Origin: Rhodospirillaceae bacterium UBA3470
Lineage (GTDB): Bacteria; Pseudomonadota; Alphaproteobacteria; Rhodospirillales; Casp-alpha2
Assembly (NCBI GenBank): GCA_002378125.1
Contig: DFRF01000058.1
Span: forward strand, 1-19,631
Direction of reading: 5' to 3'
DNA length: 19,631 nucleotides
Of this stretch, positions 1-7,345 are shown piece after piece. The stretch's first letter is position 1, and each line of letters starts with the position of its first letter. Under the pieces are notes generated by a model. The model saw only the letters and a program-made list of their open reading frames with translations, ran no database searches and was not told the origin of the DNA. A program made the translations under genes and the position numbers.

Positions 1-36
1 CACGCCCGGCGCGGGCAATGCGACGTCATATCTCAT
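1..36 (-). CDS. Possible 5' end of an unidentified gene running off the left edge
   Basis: Downstream of ubiA on the same strand an ATG at 36-34 opens a frame of twelve codons (MRYDVALPAPGV) that stays open to the window edge. It lies 36 nt past the ubiA stop, a spacing compatible with an operon. There is no convincing Shine-Dalgarno sequence before it and twelve codons are too few to assign a family, so this is only a candidate start. Confidence 0.2.
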   Translation of the reverse strand, partial: MRYDVALPAPGV

Positions 37-72
37 GACGACACGCCCAAGGCCGGCATTTCGAGCGAGCGA

Positions 73-948
73 TCAGCCGAGTGCCAGATCGATAGCCAGT
101 CCGGCAAAGATGAGGCCACCCAGGTAGTTATGCTGCATGAACGCCTTGAAGCAAGACGCGCGATCACGTTCGCGCGTTAGCCATTGGTGATAGAGCGACA
201 TCGCTACAGCGGCGAACAGCCCCAGATAATAGGCCAGGCCCAGCGAGAAAATCAGGCCGACTCCGACCAGCAGCCCGTAGAAAAGCGCCTGAAAGCCGCC
301 GATGATGGCGCGGTCGCGGCTGCCCCAGAGCACGGCCGTGGATTTCACGCCGATCTTGAGATCGTCGTCGCGATCGACCATGGCATAGAACGTATCGTAG
401 ATCAGCGCCCAGATCAGCGTTGCCACAAACAATACCCAGCCGCCGATGGATACGCCGCCGCTTTCGGCCGTGAAGGCCATCGGCACCGCCCAACCGAACG
501 CCGCGCCCAGAAACATCTGTGGCCAGTGCGTCGCGCGTTTGGTAAAGGGATAGAGAACCGCCAGGCCGACGGCCACAACCGACAACGCGATGGTGGCCGG
601 ATCGAGCGTAAGCACCAAGCCAAATGCGAGCAGACAAAGCACCGCGAATACGCCCAGCGCTTCACGAGCGCTGACCTCGCCGGTAGCCAGCGGGCGCTCC
701 CGGGTGCGGGTGACGTAGCCGTCGATCTTGCGATCGGCAAAGTCATTCATCACACAGCCGGCCGAGCGCATCAACACCGCTCCGGCCACGAACACGAACA
801 ACACCCACATATCGGGCACGCCGTCGGCGGCCAGCCACAGCGCCCAGAGCATCGGCCACACCACGAGAAAGATGCCGATGGGCTTGTTCAGGCGGGTCAG
901 ACGCAGATAGCAATCGAGCCGACCTGCACGGGCCGTCGTGCTGGACAT
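73..948 (-). CDS. ubiA: 4-hydroxybenzoate polyprenyltransferase UbiA
   Basis: An integral inner-membrane enzyme that joins the polyprenyl tail to 4-hydroxybenzoate, the first membrane step of ubiquinone synthesis. The 291-residue product has the usual UbiA length. It shows the first Asp-rich prenyl-diphosphate/Mg site NDFADRKID (residues 68-76) and the second around 185-196 (YDTFYAMVDRDDD), with hydrophobic segments throughout that fit the normal multi-helix fold. The ATG at 948 has a GGAG about 8 nt upstream. The gene is transcribed away from gshA, and the 175-nt spacer between them must hold both promoters. Family assignment is firm. Octaprenyl versus decaprenyl specificity cannot be read from the sequence. 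Confidence 0.93.
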   Translation of the reverse strand: MSSTTARAGRLDCYLRLTRLNKPIGIFLVVWPMLWALWLAADGVPDMWVLFVFVAGAVLMRSAGCVMNDFADRKIDGYVTRTRERPLATGEVSAREALGVFAVLCLLAFGLVLTLDPATIALSVVAVGLAVLYPFTKRATHWPQMFLGAAFGWAVPMAFTAESGGVSIGGWVLFVATLIWALIYDTFYAMVDRDDDLKIGVKSTAVLWGSRDRAIIGGFQALFYGLLVGVGLIFSLGLAYYLGLFAAVAMSLYHQWLTRERDRASCFKAFMQHNYLGGLIFAGLAIDLALG

Positions 949-1123
949 GGATGCACTCCGAAGATTATGGGCTGGCGATGGGCATCCGTGGCACTACCAA
1001 CTACCGCCCAAAGTCTCTGAAACGGTACCATGCGCGAAATTGTTGCGGCAGGCTCGCGAGCCGTCGACGTTGAGACCAACGATCGAGCGACTACGCGAAC
1101 CCGAGCTGCTTTTCGGAGAATCC
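949..1123. promoter_or_regulatory. Divergent ubiA/gshA intergenic region with a 12-bp palindrome
   Basis: This 175-nt stretch separates the divergent ubiA and gshA starts, so both promoters should lie here. No clear sigma70 hexamer pair was recognised. It holds a perfect 12-bp palindrome, GGCTCGCGAGCC, at 1051-1062, which is either a possible operator or chance in GC-rich DNA. The gshA frame stays open back to 938, so an N-terminal extension cannot be strictly excluded, but the ATG at 1124 with its strong Shine-Dalgarno is preferred. Confidence 0.35.
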
Positions 1124-2488
1124 ATGTCCGCTCCTTCTCAATCCGGCGGCGCGCCGATCACCGACGAACGACAACTTGTCGATTATTTCGAGAATGCCTG
1201 CAAGCCGCCGAGCCGTTGGCGGCTGGGCACTGAGCACGAGAAGTTCGTTTTCGATCGCGAAACGCTGCGCCCCCTGCCCTATGAAGGCGAGCAGAGCATC
1301 TCGCGCTTTCTCGAAGCGTTGACGCGCTTCGGCTGGACGCCGATGCAAGAAAACGGGCGCACGGTCGCGCTTGAGTGCGGCGACTGTCATATCACGCTGG
1401 AGCCCGGGGGCCAGCTGGAGCTGGCCGGGGCACCGCTGTATACCATTCACGAGACCTGTGACGAGATCCACACGCATCTACGCCAGGTCAAGGAAGTGGC
1501 CGCGGATATGAACGTCGGTCTCATCGGCCTGGGCTTTCAGCCCAAATGGTCGCGTGAAGACAGCCCGTGGATGCCTAAGGAGCGCTACGAGATCATGGGC
1601 AACTACATGCCCAAGGTTGGCAGCCTCGGCCTGGACATGATGCTTCGCACCTCCACCGTGCAGGTCAATATCGACTACGGCTCCGAAGCGGACATGATCA
1701 AGAAATTCCGCGTCTCCCTGGCCTTGCAGCCAATCGCCACGGCGCTGTTCGCTAATTCACCTTTCAAAGAAGGGAAGCCGACAGGCTATCTCGCCTATCG
1801 CAGCTTCGTCTGGACCGATGTGGACGCTGACCGCCAAGGCATGCTGCCGTTTGTTTTCGAGGACGGCTTCGGGTTCGAGCGCTACGTCGACTATGTACTC
1901 GACGTGCCAATGTATTTCGTCTACCGCGACGGCGAATACATAGATGCATCTGGGCAATCGTTCCGTAATTTCCTGGATGGCAAACTTCCGGCACTGCCCG
2001 GCGAGAAGCCAACCTTGAAGGATTGGGAGGACCACATGAGCACTGCCTTTCCCGAGGTTCGCCTGAAGAGATTTCTGGAAATGCGCGGGACCGACGGCGG
2101 CCCATGGGCGCGGCTCTGTGCCTTGCCGGCGCTTTGGGTAGGGCTTTTATATGATTCTCAGGCTCTCGACGATTCCTGGGAGTTGGTTAAAGATTGGACA
2201 GCGGAGGAGCGCCAGAAGCTTCGCGAAGAAGTGCCAAAAATGGCGCTCGGCACGACGTTCCGGAGTCAAACTGTTAAGGACATCGCCCTCGATGTGCTTT
2301 GCATCGCCCACGCGGGTCTTCAGCGCCGGTCGAAGTGCGACAGTGTAGGCCTCGATGAAACGCATTTCCTGCGACCCTTGTTCCAGATCGCCGAATCCGG
2401 CATCACGCCTGCCGAAGAACTGCTCCGGGCTTATGAACGACGCTGGCAGGGCTCCGTTGACCCGGTCTTCCAGGAATACGCCTACTGA
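1124..2488 (+). CDS. gshA: Glutamate-cysteine ligase, plant/alphaproteobacterial type
   Basis: ATP-dependent ligation of glutamate and cysteine, the first step of glutathione synthesis, in the cytosol. The product is 454 residues, typical for the plant-like GCL class rather than the longer E. coli-type GshA. Visible family blocks are GTEHEKF (35-41), the glycine-rich ITLEPGGQLELAG stretch (90-102), MMLRTSTVQVNIDY (172-185) and FLEMRGTDGG further on. The frame is open upstream to 938, but the ATG at 1124 is chosen because GGAGAA sits 3-8 nt before it and because the family N-terminus starts near here. In many alphaproteobacteria gshA lies beside ubiA and rsmE. rsmE is not between them here. 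Confidence 0.93.
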   Translation: MSAPSQSGGAPITDERQLVDYFENACKPPSRWRLGTEHEKFVFDRETLRPLPYEGEQSISRFLEALTRFGWTPMQENGRTVALECGDCHITLEPGGQLELAGAPLYTIHETCDEIHTHLRQVKEVAADMNVGLIGLGFQPKWSREDSPWMPKERYEIMGNYMPKVGSLGLDMMLRTSTVQVNIDYGSEADMIKKFRVSLALQPIATALFANSPFKEGKPTGYLAYRSFVWTDVDADRQGMLPFVFEDGFGFERYVDYVLDVPMYFVYRDGEYIDASGQSFRNFLDGKLPALPGEKPTLKDWEDHMSTAFPEVRLKRFLEMRGTDGGPWARLCALPALWVGLLYDSQALDDSWELVKDWTAEERQKLREEVPKMALGTTFRSQTVKDIALDVLCIAHAGLQRRSKCDSVGLDETHFLRPLFQIAESGITPAEELLRAYERRWQGSVDPVFQEYAY

Positions 2489-2571
2489 TCCGTGAAATTT
2501 CGCCACCTAGTCGACGGCGGGTCAATTCAGTTATGATATCTCGTGTATCCGCGCTTAGGTGAGATGGAATA

Positions 2572-3447
2572 ATGGCTCCCAACGTCAATAGCCTGATGGG
2601 TGATTTTGCCGCCGTAATTTCCAATGTCGATTTGAACGCCACCTTTTCCAATCATGAATTTGAAGTGATCCACAACGCCGTTGACGCCCACGGCGTCGCA
2701 GTGTTCCGCGATCAATTTCTTGAAGACGATGCGCTGGTCGCCTTTGCCGAGAGGTTTGGTCCCATGGAAACGCCGCTGGCGCGCGACCAGTACGGCGGGA
2801 TCGACAAACGGATCACCATGCTCGCGAACGTCAGCGATAACGGGCAGGTCATGGCTGTGGACGACGAACACGCTATCTTCATGAAGGGAAATCTGCTCTG
2901 GCACTCAGACAGTTCCTATAAACCTGTGCCGTGTACCTATTCCATTTTGGCTGCCCACGAAGTACCGGCATCGGGCGGCGAAACGGAATTCGCGGACGCG
3001 CGGGCGTGTTACGACGATTGGCAAGGCCCATTTGGCGAAACCGAGAAGGATGAGTTGGAGGATCTAGTTTGTGAGCATTCCATCATCTATTCGCGCTCTC
3101 TGATCTCGGGTGACATATTTTCTGACGAAGAGAAGGCTGCCTTCTCGACACCGCGCCAACCCCTGGTCCGTGTCCATCCACGAACGGGACGCAAGGTGTA
3201 CTACGTAGGCAGCCATTGCTCGCATGTCATCGGCTGGCCGTTGGAGAAAGGCCGTGCCTTGGTGCGAGAACTGACGGGATTCTGCATCCGGCCGGAATGT
3301 GTCTATTCACATAAATGGCATCCGGGCGACGTGGTCATATGGGACAACCGCTCGGTACTGCATCGGGGACGGACTTATGATCCGACGGCCCGGCGGATCA
3401 TGCACCGCGCGACTGTCGCAGGCGATGGCCCCTTGCTCCCTGCATAA
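2572..3447 (+). CDS. TfdA/TauD-family 2-oxoglutarate-dependent dioxygenase
   Basis: A cytosolic non-haem Fe(II) enzyme that couples 2-oxoglutarate decarboxylation to hydroxylation of an unknown substrate. The 291-residue product has the full iron-binding set: H111 and D113 (WHSDSSY) and H264 (WDNRSVLHRG). Arg275 lies 11 residues after the distal His, the spacing of the 2-oxoglutarate-binding Arg in TfdA. Length and spacing are closer to TfdA (2,4-D dioxygenase) than to TauD, but substrate specificity in this family cannot be read from motifs. It sits 83 nt after gshA on the same strand and converges with the acyl-CoA operon, with no transporter or regulator beside it. Family firm, substrate unknown. 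Confidence 0.85.
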   Translation: MAPNVNSLMGDFAAVISNVDLNATFSNHEFEVIHNAVDAHGVAVFRDQFLEDDALVAFAERFGPMETPLARDQYGGIDKRITMLANVSDNGQVMAVDDEHAIFMKGNLLWHSDSSYKPVPCTYSILAAHEVPASGGETEFADARACYDDWQGPFGETEKDELEDLVCEHSIIYSRSLISGDIFSDEEKAAFSTPRQPLVRVHPRTGRKVYYVGSHCSHVIGWPLEKGRALVRELTGFCIRPECVYSHKWHPGDVVIWDNRSVLHRGRTYDPTARRIMHRATVAGDGPLLPA

Positions 3448-3614
3448 TGATTGACCTAACGCCTTTGTCCAACCATCTGGACGCGCCTTAACGGTTTGCG
3501 CGAACGGCATGCTAGAAACCGAAATCTTCTCCCAGCTGGACAAAGTCCTCGATCACGCCCAGGAGCACCTCCTCTATCGGGTCATACTGAAGGGCCACAA
3601 ACCAGTTTAGGCCT

Positions 3615-4097
3615 TTAGGTTGTCGCCCGGCACTTGTAGAGCATGGCCGTGTCCATCTCCTGAACCACCTCATCACGCTGGTTCAAGATTTGACGCTGCA
3701 TCTTTACGACGCCCTTGTCGCCACTGCTGGTCAGCCGGGTTTCAGCCACCGATTGGGCCATACGGATCGTATCCCCGGCCATGACTGGTTTAAGCAGCTT
3801 CCAATTCTCAATCCCAAGAAGCGCGAGCAATGTGCCATCATTGATTCCGCTGGCGTACTGCAGCCCGCCTGAGATCCCATAGACCATGGGGCCATGGGCA
3901 ATAACGTCGCCAAATTGAGTAGTCTTGGCGTATTCGATGTTGGCATGCACTTCGTTGAAGTCACCGGTCAAGCAACAAAAGTTGACGATGTCCGTATGGG
4001 TAATGGTCCGCGATGGCGTTACCAGGATCATGCCTACCTCGAAATCTTCGAAATACATGCCACGCACGGGGCGCTCGGCGGTGGCTAAATCGCTCAT
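3615..4097 (-). CDS. MaoC-family (R)-type enoyl-CoA hydratase
   Basis: A hot-dog-fold hydratase of 160 residues, expected to add water to an enoyl-CoA. The catalytic motif is LTGDFNEVHAN, with Asp46 and His51 in the usual D-x-N-x-x-H spacing. The standard Pro before the hydrophobic residue is Glu here. It is the last gene of the thirteen-gene operon, 5 nt after the thiolase-like gene. The start at 4097 is preferred over the ATG 13 codons upstream, which would run into the preceding gene, because AGAGG precedes 4097 at good spacing. Its position next to a thiolase-like protein and a DUF35 protein is the arrangement seen in steroid side-chain hydratase/retro-aldolase systems, so its substrate may be a branched enoyl-CoA. 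Confidence 0.85.
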   Translation of the reverse strand: MSDLATAERPVRGMYFEDFEVGMILVTPSRTITHTDIVNFCCLTGDFNEVHANIEYAKTTQFGDVIAHGPMVYGISGGLQYASGINDGTLLALLGIENWKLLKPVMAGDTIRMAQSVAETRLTSSGDKGVVKMQRQILNQRDEVVQEMDTAMLYKCRATT

Positions 4098-4102
4098 CGG
4101 CG

Positions 4103-5278
4103 TTACCTCTCTTCCCTGCCTAGGATCATGGTGCAATGGGACGAAAGGATCCCGCCCTCGTTATGGACCAGGGCCACGTCGTGGTTGGCCACTTGGCGCT
4201 CACCTTCTTGCCCGCGAAGTTGGCGGACCGCCTCAATGATACCGAACAGACCGCCAGCGGCTCCAGCATGCGCGTGTGATAACATGCCCCCGTGAGTATT
4301 GACGGGCAGCCGTCCGTCGATCCTTGTGTCGCCAGCCTCTACCATCGCGCCGGCACCGCCACGTTCGCAAAGGCCTAGCTCTTCCATTTCGATCATGGGC
4401 ACCACAGAGAAGCAGTCATAAAGCTCGGCGAAATTCATGTCTTCGGGCCCGAGCCCGGCCATGGTGTAGGCACGTCGGCCCGCCTCCAAGGCACCGAACT
4501 CCGTCAGGCTATCTGCGCACATGAGATGTTCGTGGGTGTGGTATTCACCGATACCATGGAGATAGACGGGATCGCTTTTCAAGTCCTTAGCCCGTTCCGC
4601 CGTGGTAACGATGTAGGCGCCGCCAGCATCCGAGATTAGGCAGCAATCGAGGATATTCAGCGGCTCTGCGATGGGCTTTGAATTGACTACCTCTTCCACG
4701 GTAATAGGCTTGGTCATATGGGCGTTTGGATGACGGACCGCATGGTCACGCGTCGTCACGGCCATCTGTGCCAACTGTTCCCGCGTGGTCCCGTACTCGT
4801 GCATGTGCCGGCGGGTGATCATCGCATAGAAACTGGGAATAGAGGCGCCGTAGGGTTGTTCGTAGTACGGATGTCCGACGGCGGCCAAGGCCGCTACGGC
4901 TTGATCTCGGGTCTGCCCAGTCGCCCGGTTTTCACCAGCGCAGCACAGGATCACTTCGGCCTGCCCTGAAACAATGGCTTCCGCCGCATGCTTCAGCATG
5001 ACCGCAGGCGATGCCCCGCCAACGACCATGGACGCGTTGAAAGTCGGTTTCAGGCCCAGGTATTCGCACATGACGCTGCCCAGCATGAAATAGGGCTCCG
5101 TCATCGAATAGGCCGTCAGCAGCCCGTCGATATCGGAAGGCTTCAACCCCGTCTCGTCTAGTGCCCGCTTGGCAGCCTGGGCATTGAGGCCAAGCCCTGT
5201 CATGTGCGGCACCTTGCCGATTTCCGATTCACCGACGCCGACGATCGCAACGCGATTTCGGAGGGTCGTATCGGTCAT
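4103..5278 (-). CDS. Thiolase-fold protein, SCP-x/Ltp2-like, lacking the nucleophilic Cys
   Basis: A 391-residue protein of the SCP2-thiolase-like branch. Thiolase landmarks are present: NTHGG at 327-331, LSHAHAG at 333-339 and the C-terminal HNEGG segment at 372-376. The segment that normally carries the acyl-accepting Cys reads MVVGGASPAV (84-93), and no Cys lies between residues 72 and 111. That argues against ordinary beta-ketothiolysis. A Tyr in ELYDCF (Tyr287) lies in the region where steroid aldolases of this family have functionally important tyrosines; the correspondence is my inference. The gene overlaps the DUF35 gene by 4 nt (ATGA), as expected for partners of a heteromeric complex. 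Retro-aldol C-C cleavage of a 3-hydroxyacyl-CoA is the most attractive role, but unproven. Confidence 0.8.
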   Translation of the reverse strand: MTDTTLRNRVAIVGVGESEIGKVPHMTGLGLNAQAAKRALDETGLKPSDIDGLLTAYSMTEPYFMLGSVMCEYLGLKPTFNASMVVGGASPAVMLKHAAEAIVSGQAEVILCCAGENRATGQTRDQAVAALAAVGHPYYEQPYGASIPSFYAMITRRHMHEYGTTREQLAQMAVTTRDHAVRHPNAHMTKPITVEEVVNSKPIAEPLNILDCCLISDAGGAYIVTTAERAKDLKSDPVYLHGIGEYHTHEHLMCADSLTEFGALEAGRRAYTMAGLGPEDMNFAELYDCFSVVPMIEMEELGLCERGGAGAMVEAGDTRIDGRLPVNTHGGMLSHAHAGAAGGLFGIIEAVRQLRGQEGERQVANHDVALVHNEGGILSSHCTMILGREER

Positions 5279-5694
5279 GATCCGCCTCCCGCCCGAGCCA
5301 GCCGAAACTGAGGGACCTTGGCTTCGCCACGATCCTCAAAACAAACTTCCACCCTATCGCCGATTACCACCTCAAGCGCGCCGTCACCCACAATATTAGT
5401 CATGATGCGCGGTCCTTCCGCCAGATCAATGAGAGCTACAACGTAAGGGCAATCCTCGCGAAAAACGGGCAGTGGCGCACGGTGGACAATGGAGAAGCTA
5501 TGAACCGTTCCGGTGCCGACAGCGTCGGTCCAGGTGCGATTTGCTGACCAGCATTTGGGGCAGACATGTCGCGGCATGAGATCTAAGTGGCCGCAATCGG
5601 CGCATTCTTGCAAAACCAGACGGCTCTCTTTGGTCGCGGCCCAATAGACTTCTGAATCCGCGTTGACGAAGGGCTCGGGGCGCTGTCCCGTCAT
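5275..5694 (-). CDS. DUF35 OB-fold/zinc-ribbon protein, partner of the thiolase-like protein
   Basis: A 139-residue protein with the classic DUF35 layout: an N-terminal helix region, a rubredoxin-like zinc ribbon with Cys31, Cys34, Cys45 and Cys48 (CADC...CPKC), then an OB-fold (about 60-135). DUF35 proteins form obligate complexes with SCP2-type thiolases and thiolase-like aldolases, where they shape the active site or acyl-CoA entry. The ATG at 5694 is chosen over one ten codons upstream because it forms a TGATG overlap with the upstream crotonase stop and has AGGGAAG at good spacing. It overlaps the following thiolase-like gene by 4 nt, which supports coupled translation and complex formation. 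Confidence 0.88.
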   Translation of the reverse strand: MTGQRPEPFVNADSEVYWAATKESRLVLQECADCGHLDLMPRHVCPKCWSANRTWTDAVGTGTVHSFSIVHRAPLPVFREDCPYVVALIDLAEGPRIMTNIVGDGALEVVIGDRVEVCFEDRGEAKVPQFRLARAGGGS

Positions 5695-6518
5695 CAATCT
5701 TCCCTCTCTAAGTGTTTGTGCCAATACTCGCGGTCGCTAGCCGCCGGGAAATTCGCCTCGACCTTCGATTTGACCGCCTCAAATCCTTCCTGGAAGGCTT
5801 CGGTCCGAAAAGCCAGCGGCTGGCCAAGGCTTTCGAAGGCTAACATACTTTCCGCGCTCTGTTCAAAACTCCGGCCCATGATCATCTTGGTGATCCCCAT
5901 GGCCTCAATGGGGCCATTGGCCAAAACATGGGCGTGGGCCAGGGCAGCCCCATCCAATTCATCGTCTGGCAACACCTTGGCGACAATCCCCATCTCTAGG
6001 GCATATGCCGCCGTCCAAGTGCCGTTTGAGAATAGGAAATTCTTAGCCCGCGCCATGCCGACCAGACGAGGCAGGCTATACATTGTTCCATAATCGGGCA
6101 TGGCCCCCAACCGCATGAACCCGGCCATGAACTTGGCGCTCTCGGCGGCGAAGATGACGTCGCCGGCGAGCGCCAGTCCCATCCCACCACCGACGGCATA
6201 GCCGTTCACCCCCATGACGATGGGTTTTGGCATGCGGATCATCTGGGTGAGAAAAGCCGACATGTGCCGGAAGCGACTGTGGGTCGAGTAGGAATCGTTG
6301 AATTTCGACAGGGTGTCGAAGTCGCCGCCCGCGCAGAAGGACCGACCCGAACCGGTGATGTAAAGGGCGCGGACAGTATGGTCGTCGGCCGCCTCATGGA
6401 TCGCGTTGGCTAGTCCGTCACGCATGGCCGGCGACAGAGAGTTGCGCATCTCATCGTTGGTAAAACGTATTACCAGGACATGGCCGTCCTTTTCAATTTG
6501 GATATTTTGATCGCTCAT
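5694..6518 (-). CDS. PaaG-like crotonase/isomerase lacking both hydratase glutamates
   Basis: A 274-residue crotonase-superfamily protein. The oxyanion-hole regions FCAGGD (61-66) and YAVGGG (107-112) are present. The two acid/base glutamates of enoyl-CoA hydratase are replaced by Gly114 and Phe134. Asp142 in MPDYG sits where PaaG and related isomerases carry their catalytic Asp. It is therefore more likely a double-bond or ring isomerase than a hydratase. The ATG at 6518 has a strong GAGGAGGG upstream and follows the SDR stop by 14 nt; longer upstream starts overlap the SDR and do not look like this family. Together with the dienoyl-CoA-reductase-like SDR it suggests handling of misplaced double bonds. 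Confidence 0.83.
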   Translation of the reverse strand: MSDQNIQIEKDGHVLVIRFTNDEMRNSLSPAMRDGLANAIHEAADDHTVRALYITGSGRSFCAGGDFDTLSKFNDSYSTHSRFRHMSAFLTQMIRMPKPIVMGVNGYAVGGGMGLALAGDVIFAAESAKFMAGFMRLGAMPDYGTMYSLPRLVGMARAKNFLFSNGTWTAAYALEMGIVAKVLPDDELDGAALAHAHVLANGPIEAMGITKMIMGRSFEQSAESMLAFESLGQPLAFRTEAFQEGFEAVKSKVEANFPAASDREYWHKHLERED

Positions 6519-6532
6519 GCTTCCCTCCTCAC

Positions 6533-7330
6533 TTACGATGCAGACGCAAATGTCCACTGCCGGCCGCCGTCGACCACCAGTTCTGTTCCGGTGACGTAAT
6601 TGCCCGCCGGCGAACACAGAAACGCCACGGCCCCAGCAATGTCGTCGATTTTCCCGAAGCGCCGCAGAGCGACACGCGAGATCATTACCTCTTCCTGGCC
6701 GGTCTCGATATAGAGTTTATCAACTCCGACGGTCCCGGCGATGGGCCCCGGTGAAATGCTGTTCACCAATATTCCATCCGGCGCCCACTCCACCGCTAAC
6801 GCATTGGTCAACGATTGAATGCCGGCTTTCGCCGCCCCAGCGTGGGCGGCCTGAGGCCAGCCGCTCCGCGCCAGCGTCGTTGTTATGGAAATGATCCGCG
6901 CATGACCCGACGCCTTCAGATGCGGATAGGCAGCCTTGCAACAATAGAAGGTCCCGTTGAGATCGATATCGATCACTGTCTTCCATCCGTTCGGCGACAA
7001 CTCTGCCGTCGGGCAATTGAAATTTCCAGCTGCGTTGTTGATCAAGATGTCAATGCCGCCGAACCGCTCGGCGCATCGCGCGATGGCAGCTTCGACCTGT
7101 TCGTAGTCGCGTACGTCGGCGATTATGAAGTCGGCAGTGACACCGTCCGCGCTCAGTTCCTCAACGGCGACGCCTAGCTTCTCCGGGTTTCGGCTGGCGA
7201 TGAAGATCTTGGCACCGAGCCCGCCTAACATATCGCAAATTCCCCGCCCTATACCGCTTCCGCCACCGGTGATGAAAACGGTGCGATCGTCCAGAAGACC
7301 TGGTTGAAAAATTTCTAATGCAGAATCCAT
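6533..7330 (-). CDS. SDR oxidoreductase resembling 2,4-dienoyl-CoA reductase
   Basis: A 265-residue short-chain dehydrogenase/reductase with the TGGGSGIG nucleotide-binding motif (21-28) and INNAAGNF (97-104). The catalytic region reads HAGAAKAG (163-170), with Lys168 but no Tyr four residues before it, so the usual YxxxK pair is missing. This H-x-G-x-AK pattern, together with NNAAGNF and PGPI (194-197), is characteristic of peroxisomal-type 2,4-dienoyl-CoA reductases, which reduce conjugated dienoyl-CoA with NADPH. GGAGG precedes the ATG at 7330, and the gene is 15 nt after the MDR gene. Dienoyl-CoA reductase is the best call. A broader acyl-CoA SDR role remains possible. Confidence 0.82.
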   Translation of the reverse strand: MDSALEIFQPGLLDDRTVFITGGGSGIGRGICDMLGGLGAKIFIASRNPEKLGVAVEELSADGVTADFIIADVRDYEQVEAAIARCAERFGGIDILINNAAGNFNCPTAELSPNGWKTVIDIDLNGTFYCCKAAYPHLKASGHARIISITTTLARSGWPQAAHAGAAKAGIQSLTNALAVEWAPDGILVNSISPGPIAGTVGVDKLYIETGQEEVMISRVALRRFGKIDDIAGAVAFLCSPAGNYVTGTELVVDGGRQWTFASAS

Positions 7331-7345
7331 CTCGCCTCCATTGTC

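Noticed and set aside
184..1020. Long plus-strand open frame opposite ubiA
   Set aside because: It is antisense to a clear UbiA gene, has low-complexity Arg/His/Gln-rich composition and no ribosome site. It is a frame shadow of GC-rich coding DNA.
3467..3482. GTCCA/TGGAC hairpin between the convergent dioxygenase and MaoC genes as a bidirectional terminator
   Set aside because: The stem is only five base pairs with no T-run on either side, which is too weak to call a terminator.
3505..3640. Minus-strand fragment reading LNWFVALQYDPIEEVLLGVI in the tauD-like/MaoC spacer
   Set aside because: It looks protein-like, but it has no start codon, overlaps the end of the MaoC gene in another frame and is short enough to arise by chance.
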